Shown here: piece by piece, positions 6,882-11,580 of the stretch
Position numbering within the stretch: the first letter of the stretch is position 1
How the letters are laid out: each line of letters begins with the position of its first letter
Source: an uncultured Opitutaceae bacterium
GTDB lineage: Bacteria; Verrucomicrobiota; Verrucomicrobiae; Opitutales; Opitutaceae
NCBI GenBank assembly: GCA_946482625.1
Contig: CAMLSH010000072.1
Span: 1-11,580 of the forward strand
Reading direction: 5' to 3'
Length of the DNA: 11,580 nucleotides
Position numbers and translations under genes: made by a program
Notes under the pieces: model-generated
Told to the model about the DNA's origin: nothing
Databases searched by the model: none
The model's input: only the letters and a program-made list of their open reading frames with translations

Positions 6882-9203
6882 TCAGCGAAGGCGGACGAGG
6901 CGGCCGTCGAAAACATAGGTGGCGCCGGCGAGGGTCGCGATGTCGTCCTTGCGCTCGCCGTAACGCAGCCGGCACGGCTGGCCGAGCAGGGAGCGAAGGG
7001 TGACTTGGGTGAGGACGCCATCCTGCCATTCGAGATCGACCTCGAAACCGCCGCGCGCACGTAGCCCGTTGATTTTGCCGGTGGGCCAAGCTTTCGGAAG
7101 GGCGGGGAGCAGATCGAGGATGCGAAGTGCGTTATCCTCCGGAGCGAAGGTGTGGCTTTGTAGCAGCATTTCGGCGACGCCGGCGGTGGCGCCGAAATTA
7201 CCGTCGATCTGGAAGGGGCCGCAGAGGTCGAAAAGATTGGGCAGCGTGCGACGGGCCAGGAGTCCGGCGAGCTGGCTGAAGGCGTACTCGCCGTCGCCGA
7301 CGCGGGCCCACATCGGGATGCGCCAGGCGAAACTCCAGCCGGTGGAGCCGGGACCGCGCCAGGCGAGGAGCTTTTTCGCGGCTTCGTAGATGGCAGGCGT
7401 CGCGGGTGTGATATCGGTGCCGGGATAAAGAGCCCAAAGTGGCGAAAGGTGGCGGTGGTTGTTATCGGGTTTGTCGACGTCCTCGAGCCATTCCTGGAGC
7501 TGGCCGTGTTTGCCGATCTGGTTGGGCGCGAGTTGCGCGTAGAGATCGACGATTTTTCCCGCGAAGTCCGCGTCGATATTGAGGAGCGCGGCGGCCTCGA
7601 TGACAGAGCGGAAGAGGGCGCGGATCAGTTGTTGATCCATGGTCGGGCCGCTGGTGAGCGTGCCTTGCTCGGGTGAAAACGACGGCGTGCTGACGAGCCA
7701 GCCGGTCTTGGGATCTTTGATGAGATGTTCGGCGAAAAACTGGGCGGCTTCCTTCATCACGGGGTAGGCACGCTTCTCGAGGAATTCGCGGTCGCCGGTG
7801 AACAGGTAGTGTTCCCACAGGTGGTGGCAGAGCCACGCGCCGCCGGTCGGCCACACGCCGTCGATGTTATTCACCGGGGCGGTGGCGCGCCAGAGATCGG
7901 TATTGTGGTGAAGCACCCAGCCGCCGACGCCGTAGTAGGCTTTGGCGGTGCGGCGGCCGCTGACGACGACGTCGTCAACAAGGTCGAAAAGCGGCTGGTG
8001 GCATTCGCTGAGATTGGTGAGCTCGGCGGGCCAGTAGTTCATCTCGAAGTTAATGTTCGTGGTGAACTTGCTCTCCCACGGTGGATTCAGCTCCTCGTTC
8101 CAGACGCCTTGGAGATTGGCCGGCTGGGAACCAGGACGGCTGCTCGCGATGAGCAGGTAGCGGCCGTATTGGAAATAGAGTGACGCGAGCGCGGGATCGC
8201 TTTGGAGGCCGTGGTCTTTGAGACGACGCTGGCGTTGGTCGGTGGGAAGGGCGGCAGCCTCGGTGGCGCAGAGATCGAAGGTGACGCGACCGAAAAGCGA
8301 GCGATGGTCGGCTTGATGGGTCTGGAGCAATGAGGCGAAGGATTGGGTCTCCAAGCGGGAGAGATAAGCGGCGCAGCGATCGGCGGGATCGGCGGAAATG
8401 TCCTCGTAGTTTTTGAAGCTGGTGGCGGCGACGAGCAGCAGGAGGACGCGGTCGGCGCCTTTGACCGCGATGGTGTTGTCCTTGGTCTCGACCGAACCGC
8501 CGGTGGCGATGAGGCGGACGCGGGACTCGAAACGAAGGCCGTCGGACGCGATCTGGCCGGAGAGTGCGAGTGTATCGGAGCCCAAGAGACGCGTGCTGGC
8601 GGTTTTATGCGGGCTGTCTTGCTGGAGGGTGAAGCTGATGCTGCCGGGGCGGTCGGCGGTGAGATGAAGGACGATGGCTTGCGCGGGATAGCTGGCGAAG
8701 ACCTCGCGGGTGAAAATCGTTTCGCCCACGCGGTAGCGGGTGCGGGCGAGGGAGGCATCGAGATCGAGTTCCCGTCGATAGTCCGTGGCTGCTTCGTGGC
8801 CGGGGAAACTCAGGCGCAAGTCACCGAAAGGTTGATACGCTTTCTGCCGGACCGGGTCGCCGAGGAAGTGGGCTTTGGCGATGCGATGAGCCTCGGCGGA
8901 GTTGTTTTCGGCGATGGCCTGACGGATCGCGGGCAGATGCTTGACGGCATCGGGGCGGGCGTAGTCGTGGGGTTTTCCGGTCCAGAGTGTGTCCTCGTTG
9001 AACTGAATGCGCTCCTCGGCAAGGCCGCCGAAAACCATCGCGCCCATGCGGCCGTTGCCGACGGGGAGCGCCTCGTTCCATTTCGCGGCAGGCTGCTCAT
9101 ACCAGAGCACGAGCGGTTGCGAAGAGGCGGTGCTCGGGAGTGGTGCGGCGAAGGCGGCGAGGAGGGTGAAGAGGCCGACGAACGTGAGACGTGAGGAAAA
9201 CAT
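6882..9203 (-). CDS. GH95 alpha-L-fucosidase / alpha-L-galactosidase, secreted
   Basis: Inverting exo-glycosidase that removes alpha-linked L-fucose or L-galactose. The protein is 773 residues, typical of a single-module GH95. The signal peptide is about 1-27 ([20 protein letters not shown]). The N-terminal beta-sandwich is about 30-270 ([28 protein letters not shown]). The (alpha/alpha)6 catalytic domain is about 275-690, with [41 protein letters not shown] and FQIDGNFG. A short C-terminal sandwich follows. By comparison with Bifidobacterium AfcA, N383 and N385 match the two catalytic asparagines, E512 in SPE the general acid, and D667 the conserved Asp. Thr381 sits where AfcA and plant fucosidases have His, which may signal L-galactose rather than L-fucose (inference). 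The gene lies between the PL1 lyase (100 bases upstream) and DUF3826 (24 bases downstream), all on the minus strand. The ATG at 9203 gives a proper signal peptide; no strong ribosome site precedes it. Confidence 0.95.
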   Translation of the reverse strand: MFSSRLTFVGLFTLLAAFAAPLPSTASSQPLVLWYEQPAAKWNEALPVGNGRMGAMVFGGLAEERIQFNEDTLWTGKPHDYARPDAVKHLPAIRQAIAENNSAEAHRIAKAHFLGDPVRQKAYQPFGDLRLSFPGHEAATDYRRELDLDASLARTRYRVGETIFTREVFASYPAQAIVLHLTADRPGSISFTLQQDSPHKTASTRLLGSDTLALSGQIASDGLRFESRVRLIATGGSVETKDNTIAVKGADRVLLLLVAATSFKNYEDISADPADRCAAYLSRLETQSFASLLQTHQADHRSLFGRVTFDLCATEAAALPTDQRQRRLKDHGLQSDPALASLYFQYGRYLLIASSRPGSQPANLQGVWNEELNPPWESKFTTNINFEMNYWPAELTNLSECHQPLFDLVDDVVVSGRRTAKAYYGVGGWVLHHNTDLWRATAPVNNIDGVWPTGGAWLCHHLWEHYLFTGDREFLEKRAYPVMKEAAQFFAEHLIKDPKTGWLVSTPSFSPEQGTLTSGPTMDQQLIRALFRSVIEAAALLNIDADFAGKIVDLYAQLAPNQIGKHGQLQEWLEDVDKPDNNHRHLSPLWALYPGTDITPATPAIYEAAKKLLAWRGPGSTGWSFAWRIPMWARVGDGEYAFSQLAGLLARRTLPNLFDLCGPFQIDGNFGATAGVAEMLLQSHTFAPEDNALRILDLLPALPKAWPTGKINGLRARGGFEVDLEWQDGVLTQVTLRSLLGQPCRLRYGERKDDIATLAGATYVFDGRLVRLR

Positions 9204-9230
9204 GGTGTGAGGTCGTCAGGGATCGTAGCG

Positions 9231-9270
9231 GCTGCCGGCAGTGGTGTTGGGGCGACGAATGCCGGCCAGC
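9231..9270. other. Hairpin in the PL1-GH95 intergenic gap
   Basis: GCTGCCGGCA (9231-9240) and TGCCGGCCAGC (9260-9270) are inverted repeats with one bulged base and a 19-base loop. They sit in the 100-base gap between the PL1 stop (9304) and the GH95 start (9203). No T-run follows on the minus strand, so it does not look like an intrinsic terminator; it could be an mRNA-stability or processing structure, or chance in GC-rich sequence. I see no convincing promoter in this gap. Confidence 0.25.
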
Positions 9271-9303
9271 GGCGGGGCGCTCTCAAGGAGAAGCGCGTTG
9301 AGA

Positions 9304-11580
9304 TTATTGCACGAGGAGGTTCACGGTGCGAGTCATCGAGTCGCCTTCGGCGTCGGTGACGGTAAAGGTGAAACTGGCGAGGCCAAAGAAGCCCGGTGCC
9401 GGTGTGAAACGGGCGGTCTGGCCGTCGGGAAGGATGACAAGTTCGCCGTTTTTCGCACTGGTGGCGGCGAAGACGGGTTTGGCGGTGAAACCGGCGGCGA
9501 GCATCGGGAGGGGAAGTTCGAGGGGCTGACCCGCGCGGACGGATGTGCGGGGCGCGGCCATCCAGGCGAGGTAGTCTTCGAGATCAGTGAAACCGTTCGC
9601 ATCGCGGTCAGCGTTGGAGTCGCTGTAGTCGTTTGCTGGCGACGCCAGGTTGGTGCCGTGGAGCTTTTCCCACCAGTCGGGGAGGCCGTCGTGGTCGGTG
9701 TCCCAATTGGCAGGGCGACGGACTTCGGGGTAGTCTTCCCAGCCACCGGAATCGGCCTGGGTGTCGGGCATGCCGGGGAGGCCGGTCTTACTACCTTTGA
9801 AGGAGTAGGTGCCCGCGAGGGTTTCGGCGATCATGCGGGTGTCGTGGTTGTCGAGCACAGGAGCGTTGGCGCCGACGTCGGAGAGGACGATCTTGTAAGC
9901 ATGGCGGGCGGACTGGGTGGTGACGTGCGAAGGAAAGAAAGGCTCGTCCACGTAGACCTCGTATTTGGGCATTTTGGCGCCGCGTTCGGTGCTGACCGTG
10001 CGGCCTTTCTTCTGCGACTTCTCGTCGAATTTGCCTGGCATGACGTTTCCGGCGAAGTAGTAGCGCTGGGTGCCGGGGAAGCCGCCGTACTGCGCGTTGA
10101 GCGCGTAGAACATCGTGGTGGCGGCGCCGGGCTTGTAGTAGTTGTTGACGAAGTTGACCTCGTGGGCCCCACCGTCGGTGGCGCGGCGTCCCCAGTTGTA
10201 CACTACGTTGTTGGTGATATCGAGGCGGCCGGTGAATTCGCCGCCGGCGCCGAGGCCCCCCGCGAGCGACCAGTTGCGGCCGTAGTTATGGGCGAGGAGA
10301 TTGTGGTGAAAGCTTCCAGTGTTGCCGCCGATGGAGGCGGCGAAACCGTGGGGTTTGCCCGCTTCGTAATTTTTGTGACCGGCGGCGTTGAGGGCCTCGG
10401 AGATGAGCGTGCGCTGCAGGGTGATGTTTTTCGCGCCGCGCGAGCTGAAGGCCTCGTCGATGGTCCAGCTGATGGAGCAGTGATCGAAGATGGCATGGTC
10501 GGAGCCGGCCATGCCCATGCCATCGAGGGTGACGCCGGCGATGTTGCCCGGGCGGACGCGGAGGTGGCGGATGATGGTGTCGTTTGCGCCGAGGAGGCCG
10601 AGGTTGTATTTGCGGATCGTGATGCCTTTACCGGGGGCGGTCTGGCCGGCGATGGTGATGAAGGGATTTCTGACGGGGAGTTTGCTTTCGAGCGTGATGA
10701 GGCCGGAGACGGCAAAGACGACGGTGCGCGGGCCTTCGGCCTCGACGGCGGCCCGGAGGGAACCGGGGCCGGAGTCGTTGAGGTTGGTGACTTCGATTAC
10801 GCGCCCGCCGCGGCCACCGAGGGCAAAGCGACCGTAGCCCTCGGCGCCGGGGAAGGCTACGCGACGGGGCTGGAAGGACCAGACCTCGCCGCGGGTGATG
10901 TTGCCCTGTGCATCGGCTTCGTCGATACGCCAGAAGTTGCGGACGAGAGGACTGAGTTCGCCGGGAGGCGGCGAGTAGGAGGGGGCGGAGGTGGGACCGC
11001 GATATTCAGGGGATGCTGTGGTGGCGGTGGCGACGGCGTCCCGGCTCGTGCCGAGGTAGACGTGATGGATGGTCGCGGAAGGGGCGGGTTGCCAAGTGAG
11101 CGTGAGCGGCGCGGTGTCGGTGTGGTAGTCCCCGTGAGCGGGCGACGGCTGGCGGGCGCGATGGGCGGGGTTGGAGGCGTCGAGCTCGAAGCCGCTGAGG
11201 AAAACGTTGCGACGTTTCGCCGCCGGATCGGCGGAGGCGGGAGAAGGCGTGAAGGCGATGACGACGTCTTTGCCGGCGACGGCATTGAAGGTTAGGTAGG
11301 CGAAGGCGGCGGTTTCGTCGGTCGCGCGACGTGAGAGGGTGAGACCGGAGACTTGGGGTGTGCCGTCGACCGCGATGTCGATTTTGCCGTAGGGAGATTT
11401 TGAATCGTCTTCGGCGAGGTTGTGATAAGTGACAAGAGAGTGCGGGCCGGGCGCGAGTCCGCCGACGCGGAGCTCAAGGACGGAGCCGACGTCGCCGTTG
11501 TCGATGGTGGCTCCGTCGACAGCCATGCGGGAGCCTTCGAAAGCGCCGAATTTCCACCAGACGCCGGCGATGCCTTTACC
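9304..11580 (-). CDS. PL1 family pectate lyase, multidomain; 5' end missing
   Basis: Cleaves polygalacturonate by Ca2+-dependent beta-elimination. The frame stays open from the first internal ATG (11526) to the window edge with no stop (another 18 codons, GVWWKFGAFEG), so the true start lies beyond 11580. Numbering from 11526: residues 1-117 are a beta-sandwich of the kind found before such lyases (LELRVGGLAPGPHSLVTYHN). Residues 125-218 are Fn3-like (HHVYLGTSRDAV). About 222-600 is the right-handed beta-helix: AFPGAEGYGRFALGGRGG, VTNLNDSGPGSLRAAVE, ITIAGQTAPG, SDHAIFDHCSISWTIDEAFS and SFHHNLLAHNYGRNWS. R417 in the last motif is the likely catalytic arginine, and D343, D348, D357 and E358 are candidate calcium ligands. 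Residues 608-655 hold calcium-loop motifs (DTDHDGLPDWWE; DSNADRDANGFTDLEDYL). Residues 657-740 form an Ig/cadherin-like domain (FTFTVTDAEGDSMTRTVNLLV). It is the first gene of the visible minus-strand operon, so its promoter lies outside. Confidence in PL1 is high; the subfamily is not assigned. Confidence 0.93.
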   Translation of the reverse strand, partial: GKGIAGVWWKFGAFEGSRMAVDGATIDNGDVGSVLELRVGGLAPGPHSLVTYHNLAEDDSKSPYGKIDIAVDGTPQVSGLTLSRRATDETAAFAYLTFNAVAGKDVVIAFTPSPASADPAAKRRNVFLSGFELDASNPAHRARQPSPAHGDYHTDTAPLTLTWQPAPSATIHHVYLGTSRDAVATATTASPEYRGPTSAPSYSPPPGELSPLVRNFWRIDEADAQGNITRGEVWSFQPRRVAFPGAEGYGRFALGGRGGRVIEVTNLNDSGPGSLRAAVEAEGPRTVVFAVSGLITLESKLPVRNPFITIAGQTAPGKGITIRKYNLGLLGANDTIIRHLRVRPGNIAGVTLDGMGMAGSDHAIFDHCSISWTIDEAFSSRGAKNITLQRTLISEALNAAGHKNYEAGKPHGFAASIGGNTGSFHHNLLAHNYGRNWSLAGGLGAGGEFTGRLDITNNVVYNWGRRATDGGAHEVNFVNNYYKPGAATTMFYALNAQYGGFPGTQRYYFAGNVMPGKFDEKSQKKGRTVSTERGAKMPKYEVYVDEPFFPSHVTTQSARHAYKIVLSDVGANAPVLDNHDTRMIAETLAGTYSFKGSKTGLPGMPDTQADSGGWEDYPEVRRPANWDTDHDGLPDWWEKLHGTNLASPANDYSDSNADRDANGFTDLEDYLAWMAAPRTSVRAGQPLELPLPMLAAGFTAKPVFAATSAKNGELVILPDGQTARFTPAPGFFGLASFTFTVTDAEGDSMTRTVNLLVQ

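Noticed and set aside
8343..9194. A 283-codon plus-strand open frame opposite the GH95 gene
   Set aside because: Gly/Glu/Val-rich shadow without motifs; the minus strand carries the conserved GH95 N-terminal domain.
9241..11295. A 684-codon open frame on the plus strand opposite the PL1 gene
   Set aside because: Its product is a low-complexity Gly/Val/Ala/Glu-rich sequence with no domain, typical of a frame shadow in GC-rich DNA; the minus strand here has unmistakable pectate lyase motifs.

Overview
This GC-rich window is a carbohydrate-degradation locus. It probably comes from a Verrucomicrobiota bacterium, plausibly of the Opitutaceae. The evidence for that is GC-rich coding sequence, large secreted pectin-active enzymes carrying Fn3-like, calcium-loop and Ig-like accessory modules, a DUF3826 protein, no SusC/SusD pair and weak Shine-Dalgarno signals. 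The taxon is inferred from style, not from a marker gene.

Layout: positions 1-6052 hold two plus-strand genes 13 bases apart. The first is the 3' part of a glycoside hydrolase family 2 (GH2) beta-glycosidase fused to a sialidase-like beta-propeller. The second is a GH78 alpha-L-rhamnosidase. Positions 6171-11580 hold three minus-strand genes, transcribed in the order PL1 pectate lyase (5' end beyond the window), GH95 alpha-L-fucosidase/galactosidase, then a small secreted DUF3826 protein. The two transcription units converge on a 118-base gap (6053-6170). No stretch of 300 bases lacks a gene. No tRNA, rRNA, CRISPR array, transposase, regulator or transporter was seen.

The enzymes suit stepwise attack on pectin. 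The PL1 lyase would cut the homogalacturonan-type backbone. The GH78 would remove alpha-L-rhamnose, the GH95 terminal alpha-L-fucose or alpha-L-galactose, and the GH2 a beta-linked sugar. Exact substrates are inferred. Four of the five proteins either show a signal peptide or belong to families that are usually exported.

The most unusual structure is a 102-103 bp element with 25-bp inverted termini, inserted in frame inside the signal-peptide region of the GH78 gene. Removing it computationally leaves a compact, textbook signal peptide. The element stays open on the opposite strand too and there encodes a similar 34-residue peptide, as in-frame palindromic elements do elsewhere. A degenerate relative lies between the two converging genes. 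Other points are the GH2-propeller fusion with a non-LacZ active site, a Thr in the GH95 that may indicate L-galactose specificity, and the operon link of DUF3826 to pectin enzymes.
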